Positions 1 to 12,325 of a DNA stretch of 64,000 nucleotides are shown one piece after another. The stretch covers positions 51,074,760-51,138,759 of the forward strand of contig CP136069.1 of the NCBI GenBank assembly GCA_032622095.1, read 5' to 3'. This DNA comes from Siphonodentalium dalli. Taxonomy: Eukaryota > Mollusca > Scaphopoda > Gadilida > Siphonodentaliidae. The first letter of the stretch is position 1. Every line of letters begins with the position of its first letter. Below the pieces are notes generated by a model. The model saw only the letters and a program-made list of their open reading frames with translations. It did not search any database and was not told the origin of the DNA. The translations under genes were made by a program, and so were the position numbers.

Positions 1-232
1 TTGCGTGCACACAGCACGGGCATATCTGTGATCGACAAGGCTTTCGTGTCTTCGTGTCTGGAACCGCGGTCTCGCTCCGGGCAATACGGCTTTCTCGGAC
101 GTAAGGACAATAAACGGCGAGATTATGTCATTGTTAATGGACGAGCGAGTGGACACATGTAAACTATAAAGTACTTCGAGGCCCCGAAGCTCCCCATATA
201 TTCTAGGCTCGAATGTTGAACACGACCATTAA

Positions 233-610
233 AGATGCATATAATCCGAATTAACGCTCCTAAATTGGCTTCTGGGGTATACAAAACATATTTGATTAGA
301 GTCGAGGAACCCACCCATCAGAGCTCAGAGTGATAAGATATCGATGTTATTTTTCACCACCTGGAATATTTGGCGGCCTAGCAAAAATTCGCCGAATGCC
401 GACGAACATACTATCGATACCAACTTGCGTTGAACAAAATGTTCATATATAACACCTTTTGAGCAATTTTATACTATATACTTGACAGTGGTAAGAATAA
501 TTTTTTGGCAATTAATCGATTCTGATAACTGAAGCGTCATTTCAAGAAATGATGTTGCTGCTGTTGGAATCTGATGATATATGGGGACCATCTAATCGGA
601 TTTTGTACCT
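233..610 (+). mobile_element. Family E MITE, copy 1 (Kolobok-like, TTAA-flanked)
   Basis: 378 bp flanked by TTAA at 229-232 and 611-614. Left end AGATGCATATAATCCGAATT and right end (reversed) AGGTACAAAATCCGATTAG form imperfect inverted termini. The body shares the order CCCACCCATCA, GATATCGAT, CAATTAATCGATTCTGATAA with copies near 46, 47, 50 and 57.6 kb. No coding capacity. TTAA plus 5'-RRG termini match what is known of Kolobok elements; the assignment is inference. Confidence 0.75.
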
Positions 611-614
611 TTAA

Positions 615-3180
615 AGGGACTCAATGTCTTCGAAGTGTGTTCATGCGAAATAATACAATAGTCCGCAAAAACAACTCGTCAACAAGTATACATGAAATTA
701 ACTGTCCAATAATGAGATTTTGAATGTCAAAACCAATGTTATGTAAACACTACTGTTACAACGGTATAACCGAAAATAACAGTTCTATTCGTTCAATAAG
801 ATATCAAAGTTTAATCAAAACTTGACGGAAAACAGTAAAAAATATTCTGAAAATCATATTCAAACTATTTACAAACTTTTGTAAAGGTTATGTTCTTTCG
901 CATGAACCTATACTTCGAAGCATTCGATGACATTGTGTCGCTTTATATAATGCCGTTATCCATCGACGGATATCAAGTTCCAAAAAGGTAAACATTGTGT
1001 CATGTGAAGTGAATACATGACAATAAAATAAGAATGCAGCATTATGCATTTTCAAAGCTTTCCCATAACGCCTGCATGGTCGTGTACACACTGCATATAT
1101 ATATTGCGGGTGATAGGCGTGCTTGGTGCATGTTTATAACGTTTTTGTTCAGCATAATTATGGCATATAAAACAAGCTTTCTAGCTGCAGGCAACACTAG
1201 ATGTGCACATATGATAATAGATCGCACGATGTAGTGCACAATAAGCTGTATAATTTATCTAGTATCCGACAAGAAGAAATTATTGTCGACATTAATCAGA
1301 AGTTTAAAGTTAAGGTGGCGTGCATGGGGTGACCAATTTTTCCTCCCATTAATCTCATTTTGTTTTCACAGCTGGAGATTCAACATATCTGGTGCCAACT
1401 AATTTCCGGTCATAGTAAACTGGAGATATTTTGAGCTATATTGTATTTATATTATCAGCTCAGAAAATATGTGGGAAAATTTGTGCTCATGTCAAAAGCA
1501 CGGGAAATGTCAGCGATATGTGCCGTTGTCCTCAAATGACTTAGCGGCACTAATAATTAGCAATAAATATAGTTTATTATAAGCTTAAACTAATGCTTAA
1601 CACGATGTTCCTGCAGATGTTTGTCACCCGTAATTTTTGACAGGCAATCATCTAGTGTATTTATTAATAATCATGTGCATATAATATCTCTCTCCTCAAA
1701 AGGATGCGATACAGAAATAACGAAACAAGCAAAATATAAGCATGCATCCCCTTAAGCGAAAGTAGACCGACAGTACACCGCTAAGTGCGTACATAACGCA
1801 CCGACCTTAAGCCTGACATTGCGGGAGATTATACATGATCGATGTGTTTGCTATATATTTCATCGACAGCTTATAAAAACGAACGCGAAATTAATCGTGT
1901 TGCTAATTTGTCTAATTAATGTTCTTACGCATTGATGGGTTGTGCGGAATGTCGAATTTGTACCGGTTTGTACTGTATAAACGATTTAGTTAGCTATAGC
2001 GATATAAAGATGCACACATCCAATTGGTATATTGATCGTAATGGAGATTTGTCGGGCGTTCACACACGTTTCCCTATAAGTCAAAAGAATGCCATTTTTC
2101 TAGTGAAATATGCTGTCGTGCTGCGTCAATCGATGCGTTGTTATAGTACACCATATGATATAGTTCTGATAGTGGGGGATTGGTTCGCTTTGAATATATG
2201 GAGATTCTCCTCCTTTTCAATACAAAAAAAAAGATATGAAACAATCAAACAAATAATAGTGTCTTTGTTCCAGACCCCAAGTTAGAACGACGCAATTGTT
2301 TTTGTTTAATTATTTGTTTCAAATACTGGTTAGCGCGGATGTTATCTAACAGGATGATAACATGGTTCGTGTATCTGGGCAAGTTTGTCAGTCTATTTTG
2401 AGAGGTAGGATGTATCTACGTGTAATGAATATATCTTCCGGAGAAATTAACCATATGCACGGTCACCGTGAAACCAACGACGTCGTGACATTACACAGTA
2501 GCTACCGCAATAAACCACAATAGGCCAAATCCGCAATCATTGGCAATATGTCAATTAAACTTCAATATTCAACTAATTGCACCAATCGATGTGTCATTTC
2601 TATATGTTGAAACGTATCTTTCTATGCGCTGGAATCTAATTTTTTTTAGCTTGGCACCTTGAACGCATCTTTGAAGTTTAAATGTCTACCGTACGTTTGT
2701 ATATCTGAAGCAGGTTGGCAACGGCTTCCACCAACTATAGTTTGATATATGTCGGTTGTGCGTGACTTGCATTAGATCGTCCGTCGTTCCTGACGTGGAG
2801 TAACAGCTTGCTCGAGTATAGTAATATGTTGTTGGCAATTCTTCAATTTCCCAGTGAACATTAGCCGAGGTATTCGAATTATACGTACAGAAAGACATCT
2901 GTGCACAGGAATTTATCCAGATAAAGCGTTCTTCTATATTCATATTAAAAAGTGCTCTTCTTAACGGCGGATGACATTACTACATGGTCTCAGATCAGAA
3001 CGGGAAAACACTGTTAAACACATGGCATAAACACGAAATCCCAAATTGAAAATCCGTGATAAACATTAAAATTAATATGGTTTATATCGATGCATTGCCG
3101 TTCATCCACTATATATGACTGAACAAGCGCGAGTATATACATATTACAACGCATGCACGCATATTACAACCCACGATAAA
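615..3180. other. Unassigned AT-rich sequence
   Basis: About 2.5 kb without a gene or repeat that I can recognise. The longest open frame (1932-2285, 117 codons) has no recognisable domain and no coding-like composition. A short stretch at 2640-2680 weakly resembles the AATGCATCTTTAA end of family E. Confidence 0.4.
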
Positions 3181-3370
3181 CAACGACGGTCAAGCCACAT
3201 CCTAAACTTCGCCCAACGTCTGTCAACCCGTGTCGGCAACGTCGGTCAAACTAGGTATTTGTTAACCCACGTCTTACGGGTCAACCCACTCCCGCCCATA
3301 ACATCGGTAATCCCAAGTTCACAAAATGTGTCAACTTACGCCCACAATGTCGGTCATCACACGCCCATGT

Positions 3371-3905
3371 CAATGTCAATCGACTGACAATATAAATGCC
3401 AGCATCCAGTTCACGGAGCGGTCACGCAGGGGTGAAGCAGAGAGCTATCGGCCTTTTCGTGCATCCCGGGTTAGCCCACCCGAAATACTTTCTCCACTGA
3501 GCTGTGTAGTCGAAGAAACCTTGATCCATGCGTTCTGATGCTGTCTCTTATCGGTCGGCGAAGAAAAACAATGTTGGGTTGCTACTCTCTCTCTGGGGAA
3601 GCGATATTTCAAACAGCGGTCTACTAGACAGACGTTGTTGCCCGCCAAAACATCGGTCAACACTGGTCCATGCAAGCAATCGACTAAAAAAATGCCAGCA
3701 TCGAATTCACTGAGCGGCGAAGAGCGACGAAAACTTGTTCGTGAATGCGTTCTCATGTTGTATATTAATATGGACACTCCGATATTGTCTGTAATGTTGC
3801 CTCGGTCGGCAACGAAGACCAACATCGGATTGGTATATATACTCTCCATCACGGGGCCCAGGGGAAGCAATATTCAAAACAGCATCGGTCTTCCAGACAT
3901 TTGCT
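3371..3905 (+). repeat. Two-copy tandem duplication, period about 296 bp
   Basis: The block starting at AATGCCAGCATC (3395) recurs at 3691 in the same order: sites TCGACT, TGCGTTCT, TCGGTCGGC, GGGGAAGC and CATCGGTC appear in both, with many substitutions. The preceding 3180-3370 repeats short AACRTCGGTCAA-like motifs. Open frames on both strands here follow from the repeat and are not convincing genes. Confidence 0.5.
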
Positions 3906-4641
3906 GTTTGATTGATTCGTGACAAATATCTTGAAGCTCTAACCAGCGGATCAATAATTTTACAAACGCATATTCTGTGGAGCCTTTGATGGAGTCCCGA
4001 TGATAAATGGTCGTTCATCACGAACGGTAAACTTGGAGCGGCGCTGACACATGCCACGACCAACTGTTAAACCCACACTCCGGATACTGGAGGCGTGTTC
4101 TGCCAGTTTCTGATCGAGTTATGTTAACAAACTTTTGCATAACAACAAATATAATGTCCCGACAACGAACGTCAGCCATGGATACCTATAACATTTGATC
4201 GATTATGTTTTGTTCCATAAATAAGTTGTCAAATAATATTACACACCGTGTGCAAAATTGAACGCAACTGATGTCGGTTTGGTTGAAAATGACTAGAATG
4301 GACTTCATTTTTTAGTAATAATTTTTTTTATTCCACACATATTGACGTGAGACACATGTATTCAACTGAATCCAAGCCATTGAATACATATTAGTGTATA
4401 CACCTCTAGTGGAATACAAGTCGGAACTATTTTTGTTGACGTTGCGACCAAGAACAATTACGTACATTACGTCAACGGTCTGCTTCCGGTGATGCATGCC
4501 CCGATCATTACTGGTTACTCATCATACATCAATCACAATAGAGGTATATATAGCTATGGTATCAATGAAGGTGACAGTCTTGGATTGAACTTATCTGACA
4601 CAACTGTGTAGAAAAATACAGAACACAATTTGCATCATAAT

Positions 4642-4756
4642 CTCGAATCTTTTATCGAACTCGTTGCGGACGGCGCATAGTTACGTATCATTCGAGCTAC
4701 GCTCGCGCGAAATATATCCATGCGCCATCCGCAACTCGTTCGATAAAAGATTCTCG
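4642..4756. repeat. Hairpin with about 36-bp arms
   Basis: Left arm 4642-4680 (TCTTTTATCGAACTCGTTGC, then GGACGGCGCAT) is the inverse of 4720-4756 with few mismatches. The 39-bp loop holds a smaller CGAGC/GCTCG inversion. No element ends were identified. Confidence 0.75.
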
Positions 4757-4908
4757 ACAAAGAATTTCAGCATTAAATTTTGGGCAGGCCTTGCAAATTA
4801 AAGGCACATATGGCCTTCGCATTGCATGGGTATATACGAAAACTAATACAAGTCTGTAAACTCAGTGACAACAAGACAATATGTTGGCTTTTTTTTCATT
4901 ATCATTAA

Positions 4909-5425
4909 AGGCACGGGCGGCGTTCGTTGCAGAATATTCATATTTGTTCAAATCGCCACCAACAGAAGGAATATTAAACTATATACAGTTTTGCTCATAT
5001 GCCAAACATAATCAGCGCGTAAATAGTATATTGTCGTCAAGACGTACGATGGTGTACGTAAACAAGGGCCTGCTCGAGTTACAGAAGTTGCGCTTCTGTT
5101 TAGATAACACAGCGCAATTCTATTGGTTAACCACACAAAATTGATATAAACGCTCTTTGTGATTTCCATATCAGGATAACAATAACAAATAACCCTCTGT
5201 ATGTTACCATGTCCGGATCTAAGCAAAAGCCAGGAAACGTACCGTTTTTTGCTTTTGTTACACAACAAATGGAAAAAAAATGACAATAACATACCGTGTA
5301 TGCCACATTTCTGATTGGTATATGAACAAAGTCTGTCTATATTTTACTATTCTTTCTGTCTATGGCGGTTTTTGACGGAGTTTAATATTTTAACAGCTTA
5401 CCCACCGCCAACGCCGCCCGTATCA
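4909..5425. mobile_element. Family F MITE, copy 1 (Kolobok-like)
   Basis: Flanked by TTAA at 4905-4908 and 5426-5429. The left end AGGCACGGGCGGCGTTCG is matched by an inverted CAACGCCGCCCGT near 5409-5421. Internal inverted repeats around GTAAACAA and TTGTGTAA/GTTACACAA are shared with the copies at 52.9 and 59.5 kb. Two overlapping open frames here (87 and 114 codons) are products of the inverted sequence. Confidence 0.65.
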
Positions 5426-5429
5426 TTAA

Positions 5430-6570
5430 TCCGCGGATCATGAAGTTCAACAACGTTGAAACAATTGTGAAAATATGTTTACAATACTATATTATACAGC
5501 GCAAGTCATTTTATCTGCCAACAGTTGGTCTCAGTTTCTGCGTTAGAATGACCCCATTGGAGTTATTATTGGATTATACTTAAAATGTTAAAGCGGACGA
5601 GGGACCAATGAATGTGAAATGTATTAAACCATGCAGCGGAGGGATTATTTTTCATTGCCCCACGATAAGATCATTGGCCGTATATTATGGATATATCAAA
5701 AAGCTATCATTCCCAAGGGACGCGCTAAAAGATATCGACAACATGTTCTTGTCATCTCATATAATATTGCTTCTTCTTCGTGACAGACGCGCTCACCCAG
5801 CGTCGCCGTTATCTCATGGCGCAGAAAGGGTCGGGTTATTACGAATCGGGCGGCTGGTTCGATGGTGGCAAGGACCAGTCTAATGTACGGAATTCTGCAA
5901 CAACTGTCTAAGTTTCTACTTCATGAAAGTGAAAGTATATTTTAATAAGAGATTTTCGTCTCGACGTTTATATAATTGCTATCTAACAGCCGTCTCTCAT
6001 TGTTTCGGCGATTCTTTGTCTGTTTACTTGCGCGCGCTCAATCTCTCTTGTTGAATAGACTGGTTCCTGGTCAACAAACTGCAAACATCTGAAAACGTAG
6101 TAGCCTGACCCCTCGGACAATAGTGGTATTAGTTAGGTGGACTGTTATAAAGTTCATGTGGTTTATAGGTAATCAAAAAAGCAACGAACATGTGTATCTG
6201 TAGTCGCCGCTAGGATTGACTGTATGCTTATCCAATCATTATGATCTTATCATTCCGGTGATCATGCGGGTGGATGACTTGGATTATAATATAGTCCACT
6301 ATGACGTGTTGTCACGTGACATATATATAACTGAAGGGCTCGGCGAGCCGATATATAACACTGGGAGAGAATGTACTTTCACGACATTAGTGGTATAACG
6401 TAAGTTGCTATACCCAAGTACGTAATGTTTTCCTGAAATTCCGAATACAAACACTGCTGTTGTCCTGAGAGAAAAAAAATCTGGCTTATTGCTGGCAGTA
6501 CTTCATCTTTCTCATCAACCATCTCAAGAACAAAGAAACCTATCTTCTACAACTCAAAATCTACCGCCTC
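5430..6570. other. Unassigned sequence
   Basis: No gene or repeat family recognised. The 5608-5883 open frame has no recognisable domain or splice context. Confidence 0.4.
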
Positions 6571-6574
6571 TTAA

Positions 6575-6826
6575 CCCTTTATGACTGGAGCTTCCGGAAA
6601 TTTTGAGAAAACCCTGCGCCAATGCTTTCTCTCTTATATGCGAGTCTCCCATAGGGAGCCCCGCATATATAAGAGAATACATTGGTCTACGCGTTTACAT
6701 TGACCTTGTAAGCCAGTGCATTCTCTAATATGTGCGAGGTTCCCTATGGGAGACTCGCATTTTTAAGATAATGCACTGACACAGGATCTTTAATGCTGCG
6801 CCAGCGCAGCTCCTGCAATGAAAGGG
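6575..6826 (+). mobile_element. Family A double-hairpin MITE, copy 1 (piggyBac-like)
   Basis: 252 bp with intact TTAA on both sides (6571-6574, 6827-6830). The inverted termini are CCCTTTATGACTGGAGCT and AGCTCCTGCAATGAAAGGG. Inside lie two consecutive near-perfect palindromes (6612-6684 and 6714-6779), each built on TTATATATGCGAG and its inverse around a CCCATAGGG-like centre. TTAA duplication plus 5'-CCC termini is the piggyBac pattern. No transposase. This is the cleanest copy in the window. Confidence 0.85.
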
Positions 6827-6851
6827 TTAAATTCGCGAGCTGAACTTTTAA

Positions 6852-7112
6852 CCCCTTCTATACTAAATACTCATTGACGAGTAGTTCCCTTAGGAAATGT
6901 TTAGAAAATAAGTTCCACAAACAACATATAACTTATTATCTGAAACCCCACCCCCCGATTAATAGTATATATTCCTTTTGCACTTGTGTTATCTTTTCGT
7001 ATGTATGTCGTCAACTTATTCTTCCTGAACACCCCTCCAAATGAATAATAGACAATTCCAAGGTATACTTTCATAACTGAATGTGAGAATCCAATTAGTA
7101 CAAAGCACGGGT
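6852..7112 (+). mobile_element. Family B MITE, copy 1 (piggyBac-like)
   Basis: Starts after TTAA (6848-6851) with CCCCTTCTATACTAAATACT. The right end near 7112 is decayed. The landmarks CATTGACGAGTAGTTCCCTT and CATTCCAA-like near the right end recur in the copies at 20, 51.3 and 51.9 kb. It begins only 22 bp after family A copy 1. Confidence 0.65.
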
Positions 7113-7752
7113 GTTGTTATACGTGCAAATATACAGTGTTCATACAAGCTCATTAGCGCAGCCTTGAGAAGGAGATAGACTGGTGCACCTCTTTAGACTG
7201 GTGAACCACTTCCCCTCCTCAATGATGAGGCAGACGATGTAGTTGATGACTAACGTAAACAGTAGTTTCATAGTGGATGATGAATTAGCAGCAGCCACGT
7301 GCACCTATGCAAGCGAAAACGTAGGGCTTAATTTTAAAACTTAAGTGGCCCCTGATTCACCGGAACAGTTTTGTTTAATACATGTATGTACACATCACAA
7401 TACAGATTCAAAACATGTGAAATCAGCATCTATTTTATCGCTACGCCGTTTCGCACTAAAGCCCCTCCACTTTAAACAAAAAAATCTATCCGAGATATTA
7501 ACTCGCCTACTTGAATATTATGCTGCTCGCTGCATGATTCAATACACAAACATTGTTCGTCTCACGTTGATCGCTCTTACACATGCATGACAAATTCGAA
7601 CGGAACTATATAGCATGAGGACCCTGTTACGTAAGGGCATTGGGAACCTGTGTACCCGGTGTCTAATAGCCTGAACGATGTCAGAAAGACGACCCCTATA
7701 TATATATATAACGGCCATGACACCGTTTGGATAGAATATGTTTGTTTCATCT
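7113..7752. other. Unassigned sequence with a short TA microsatellite
   Basis: No gene recognised. A (TA)8-like run lies at 7696-7711. Confidence 0.4.
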
Positions 7753-7919
7753 TTATATAAGGATCAACTGTCATGTGGACTGTTTTTATGGAGATGTAAC
7801 CGCGAGGTAAGTGGACATAACTTGTGTAAAACCGGAAGAGTTTTACATACAAGTTATGACCACTTACCTCACGGTTACATCTCCATAAAAATAGTCCACA
7901 TGACAGTTAATCCTTATAT
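7753..7919. repeat. Long near-perfect hairpin, about 78-bp arms
   Basis: Arm 7753-7831 (includes ATGTGGACTGTTTTTATGGA and GATGTAACCGCGAGGTAAGT) is the inverse of 7840-7919 with only a handful of differences; the loop is about 8 bp. A transcript would fold into an almost continuous duplex. No coding or transposon ends recognised. Confidence 0.85.
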
Positions 7920-8254
7920 TTATATACATTTAGCGAAAAAGCCACTTTTAAATCGAAAAGTGTATCGTGACAAAAACAGCCAAAAATACCCAATAGCACC
8001 CTTGGCAAAAGTTAATAGGAACAATTTCTCTTCATATTGAAACCCGATGATGTATTAAGTCAATCCTGCGCGAGTCCAAATGCGCCCAAAACATTACGCG
8101 TTCGTCTTTCCAAACCCAATGACGTATCGATGGTGTTATGAGCTTGGTGTTATGAGCCGTTGCGCATCCATCGAGAAATAACTGCAACTAGCCACGTGGG
8201 CGCCGACCAATCAGAATGCTGGATTTAGTGATGACAACACTTAGTATGTAAATA

Positions 8255-8400
8255 TATTGTTATAAAGTTCCCCGTTGGAACATAAAAAAGTTCCCAGGTT
8301 TTAAACTGGTGGAATATGTTCTCTTATACGGGCGTAACCAGAGTATATATTCATGAGATAGTCTAACCAAAGCCATGTCTTCAAAACAAGTGACAGTGCA
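8255..8400 (+). repeat. Single arm of family M
   Basis: The sequence from TTATAAAGTTCCC through GGTGGAATATG, TAACCAGAGTA and ATTCATGA parallels the right arm of the inverted repeat at 30848-30985. Only one arm is present here. Confidence 0.6.
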
Positions 8401-8409
8401 TGACCTGCA

Positions 8410-9300
8410 TGGGACAGACAAATCACAATGAAATTGTGTATTACGACCACCTATCACAGTGCATATATGTTCAATAGTACTCAATTAAGTAAATGGGTTC
8501 TTGACTTCAAAAGATCTTAACACGCGAGATAGCAGTGTTTTGTTCCGAGTCCCGTTCCGTCAATTTAACGCAATCGCGTTTTAGATTTATTCGATTTGCT
8601 TTTACATTATTCAATGAACAACAGATTAAGTACTTCGTGCGTGCGAATAAGTTCACACGGATATGGGCTTATAATTTACCCTATATATTTGTCGTGACAA
8701 GACAAGTGTATATTTACAAATACGGGAATTATACACACGTGGTAAATTATACAGTGGAACCACGGAGTCATTAGATATGTGGACCTATGATGATTAATGT
8801 GAGAAACAAAGTGCATATAAGGGGGATAAGAAATAAAAAAAAATAGACACCTTTCGCATAATGAACAACGACAAATAATAAAAATATGTATAGCTGTTTG
8901 TAGTCGTATAGTTTTTTTCGGACGGTTAAAAAACCTTTTCGCTGAACTTGACGACTACGAGGCCGTTTGTGAGATAATTATGCTTACCACTCGCAGTAAG
9001 GGAATTGTGGTTCTGCGTGCTGTGATTATTTTGTACTTAATTATGTTGCTATCAGGTCATAGCTTAGTGCTTTGTATTTCGCAAGATTATCGTGTCTGAC
9101 GACGAGGAATTATTTGATTGCCACTATAATTGATAAAAATTAAGGCCATAAGGCGATCACAATATAAGGACATAATCTCAAAGTCATCTCCCACATTGAG
9201 GAGCTGAGAAAAAAAACCGTAATCGTAACGGGTAGAGAAAAACGGCAACGAATAGAAAGAACACAAATGCTAGTGACATAATACCCTATTCATGATAATT
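8410..9300. other. Unassigned sequence
   Basis: No gene, RNA gene or repeat family recognised. Confidence 0.4.
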
Positions 9301-9302
9301 AC

Positions 9303-9416
9303 CTATGATGTAGTGCACGTGACTATGATGTAGTGCACGTGACTATGATATAGTGCACGTGACTATGATGGACTGCACGTGACTATGATGTAGTGCACAT
9401 GACTATGATGGAGTGA
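9303..9416 (+). repeat. 20-bp minisatellite carrying E-boxes
   Basis: Five full units and a partial unit of CTATGATGTAGTGCACGTGA, exactly 20 bp apart (9303, 9323, 9343, 9363, 9383, 9403). Units 1-4 each hold CACGTG followed by AC. Unit 5 has CACATG and the partial unit lacks it. Confidence 0.9.
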
Positions 9417-9721
9417 CAATATAATGGAATTGTTGTTTAACTATACTGTGACTCATGTTGTCAGAATCATGAATATACATGTGCCACTACTTTGAGGACT
9501 GCATTGTTGTTGAATGGAACCCCGAGAAACGGTATATACATGTACCTGCTATTTTGACTATATCTTATATTCCTCTGTGCATAAAACGCGTCATCTATGA
9601 AATAAATTCGCTGCGCATCGGCGTGTATTGTAGAATTTGACAACAAAGAAACTGATTGTATAGGACGACGCAATTGTGGGAACAACGAAAGCACGTTATG
9701 GCCACCCCAAACACCACCGCA

Positions 9722-10086
9722 CCCCCAAGTATATACAAATACACAATTCGTTATAACGACTAGCATGTCATTATAACGATTTGTTGGAAGTCGTTATAAC
9801 GACTTGTAGATATAAAACAAGTTTGTTTTTTAACGACTTCCGACAACTTGTTATAACGACCTGCAAGTCGTTATAACCTGAAAGTCGTTATAACGAGTTG
9901 TTATTCGTTATATATCGACTTGCAAGTCGTTATAACGAGTTTTTGGAAGTATTTATAACGACTTGCAAGTCGTTACAACGAGTTATAAGTAGTTATAACG
10001 ACGTGCAAGTCATTATAACGAGTTGTCGGAAGTCATTATAACGACTTGCAAGTCGTTATAACGAGTTGTGTATTTGTATATTTGGG
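9722..10086. repeat. Palindromic CGTTATAACG array
   Basis: The decamer palindrome CGTTATAACG or a one-base variant recurs about every 25-45 bp, in the context AAGTCGTTATAACGACTTGC. The whole block is itself inverted: ATACAAATACACAA at the left answers TTGTGTATTTGTAT at the right. Open frames across it are incidental. Confidence 0.85.
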
Positions 10087-10089
10087 AGT

Positions 10090-10688
10090 GCGGTGTTGTT
10101 TAGGATGGGCCTAATGCGCTCTCGTATGGAACACAGGCTACCGACCAGTCAGGACGAGCCTTATATGCTTGTTCAGGCAAGGTCGTATTACACATCTAGA
10201 TTTATAATAACAGCCGTAGGAAAACATACAAACAAGAAGCAATATATTCAGGATGAATGATTGGTGATAAATGTGACACATCTACTGATACGTACTGCAA
10301 AATAAACTCAATTAAAGCACCGAAATTAGCCGTCGTATGGGGAACTACATGGGCAGGATAAGCAAGTCCTGGTATAATGGGTGACGGGTTGGTTCAATCC
10401 TGATAAAACGGCATCGAATGGCGCTTTCTCGGATCAGCTTATGCTAATAAAGAAACACAATTATACAGCTACACACATATAGTAAGTGTGTGATATCTAC
10501 AATATGCATAGAGGGATTGTTTTATGATAAGGGATTATCTTGCTTTATAAACAAAGACTGTTCACTCAAATCAAGCTTCGTGCTTACAGTTATCGCTCGC
10601 ACCATCCTTATGCTTATGTGTGTGATGCACCGAGCTCTCATAGCGTCGCTAACCTCTCTCATGTTATCGACGCTGTTCAAATAACATA
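10090..10688. other. Unassigned sequence
   Basis: No gene or repeat recognised. The short open frames at 10066-10260 and 10490-10684 have no domain or splice support. Confidence 0.4.
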
Positions 10689-11256
10689 CCTTACTCGTAT
10701 TTAAATTCGAGCAGTACTATTTTTAGCGCACCCATCGCTGCGCGAATTTAAAACTGAGCGAAAAATAGTACGACTGCCTAGTTTAATCTAAACCACAGTC
10801 CATAGGAAATACAAGAGGGCTATGTTGCAGAGTTTACATATATTATGAACGGCTGAATAGACAATTACGCATATACATGTATTCATATATTTACATTCGC
10901 CAACCGCTATCAAGACCATTGCTCACATTGCCAAGCTACAAATAGTGGTAACATAGACATTGTTGCAATGCTTGTATAAGAAATACTAATAGTTCAGGTC
11001 GCCACAAAATTACTAGTTTATTATCTAAACGATGTAAATCCACCCGGATGGTGTTTAATATACACATATACTACATCCAGCATTGACTAAGAACCGAAAC
11101 TGTCATCAGCTTCAAAATATACGAAAATATCACAGAAATATTACGAAAATATTTTTGTCAGTTTTGAATTCGCGCAGCTAGGTGCGCGGATTTAAAATGC
11201 GCGAATTCAAAACTGAGCGAAAAATAGTACTGTGCGAATTTAAATACGAGTATGGT
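10689..11256. mobile_element. Family K inverted-repeat element
   Basis: The ends are inverted: CCTTACTCGTATTTAAATTC at the left and GAATTTAAATACGAGTATGG at the right. The match continues inward through GCAGTACTATTTTT. Next to both ends is AAAACTGAGCGAAAAATAGT. About 570 bp with no open frame. Superfamily unknown; no clear target duplication. Confidence 0.65.
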
Positions 11257-11607
11257 AATTTACAAGATTCTTGTAAATTGGAGAAAATACGAGTTCAATA
11301 AAAAATTTGTCGCCGACAACACGTATTCATCACATAATACCAGAATCCTGTTCAAATCGGTCCATAAATAATGAGTTTCCCAAATAATTTTCAGATTTGC
11401 GCCGGACTATTTTCTTTACTTATACCATGGTATTATATCCTATTGCATTGGCATGTGAATGACACGTTCCACAGACAACAGTTTCTGATGCACCGCATTG
11501 TTTTATACGATACAAGTTTCATATATATATCCTTTATTGCCTCCACTATCGGAGAGTTATATTTAAGTAACCTAGTTACAAACAAATATAACACAAAAAT
11601 GTCAGTG

Positions 11608-11750
11608 GAATATGGATTGTTGAAATTCATCGGAAAGGTCTCACAGAGAGCTTTCCGGTGAATAGCAACAAGCCATATTTCCGACTAAATCCTGAAAAAT
11701 TACCCATAACTCTGCTGTGGTTAAGAAGTCGATTACTTAGGGCATTAATG
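11608..11750. mobile_element. Family J palindromic MITE, rearranged copy
   Basis: The right half, from GACTAAATCCTGAAAAATTA to AGGGCATTAATG followed by TA, matches the family J copies at 29.1 and 47.7 kb. The left part is only a shorter inverted segment (GAAATTCATCGGAAAG against CTTTCCGGTGAAT). Confidence 0.65.
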
Positions 11751-11965
11751 TAAGTTATCCAAGTTTTGTTGTGTATACGGAGCCAACACCGCGCCTGTTG
11801 CGCTTATGCATGTACACAATGAAATATGGCGGAAATAGAAGATGAAACTCACTTTATACAACAATGCCCTAGATTTATCGAAAGTTTATATACGGACTTT
11901 ATATACCTTTCACAAACTTCGAAATGAAAGGTTCTATCTTGAGGGTATCACACCTATACATCCGC

Positions 11966-12050
11966 GAATCCTGAATACCAGTTAACAAAGAGGGGTGAAT
12001 CCTGAATACCAGTTAACAAAGAGGGGTGAATCCTGCGTACCAGTTAAAAA
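11966..12050 (+). repeat. 31-bp tandem repeat
   Basis: Two and a half units of GAATCCTGAATACCAGTTAA continuing CAAAGAGGGGT, starting at 11966 and 11997. The inverse of the same motif occurs alone at about 24235-24262. Confidence 0.75.
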
Positions 12051-12325
12051 AATATGCAATTCATAATTATTAATTTTACACTAATATCACAGTTCACACA
12101 ATTGCTTAAGTAGTATCCATAACTTAAATACATCAAGATGTATTAGACTGAATTTGTGTAATGTTTGTGCTATAAAAGCTGTAGTATTTGTCAGTATCTG
12201 GTACAAACATCCTGAAGGTACGTACACCATACAGCACCATCTGCAGAGGTTACATAAAGTGTGTGGTCGAAGCTATAGATAGCGGATATTGATGATGTAA
12301 AACTGAGCGATGGATTGGAATAGCT

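Noticed and set aside
9303-9416. CRISPR-like regular repeat
   Set aside because: The units are contiguous with no unique spacers, and the sequence is eukaryotic.
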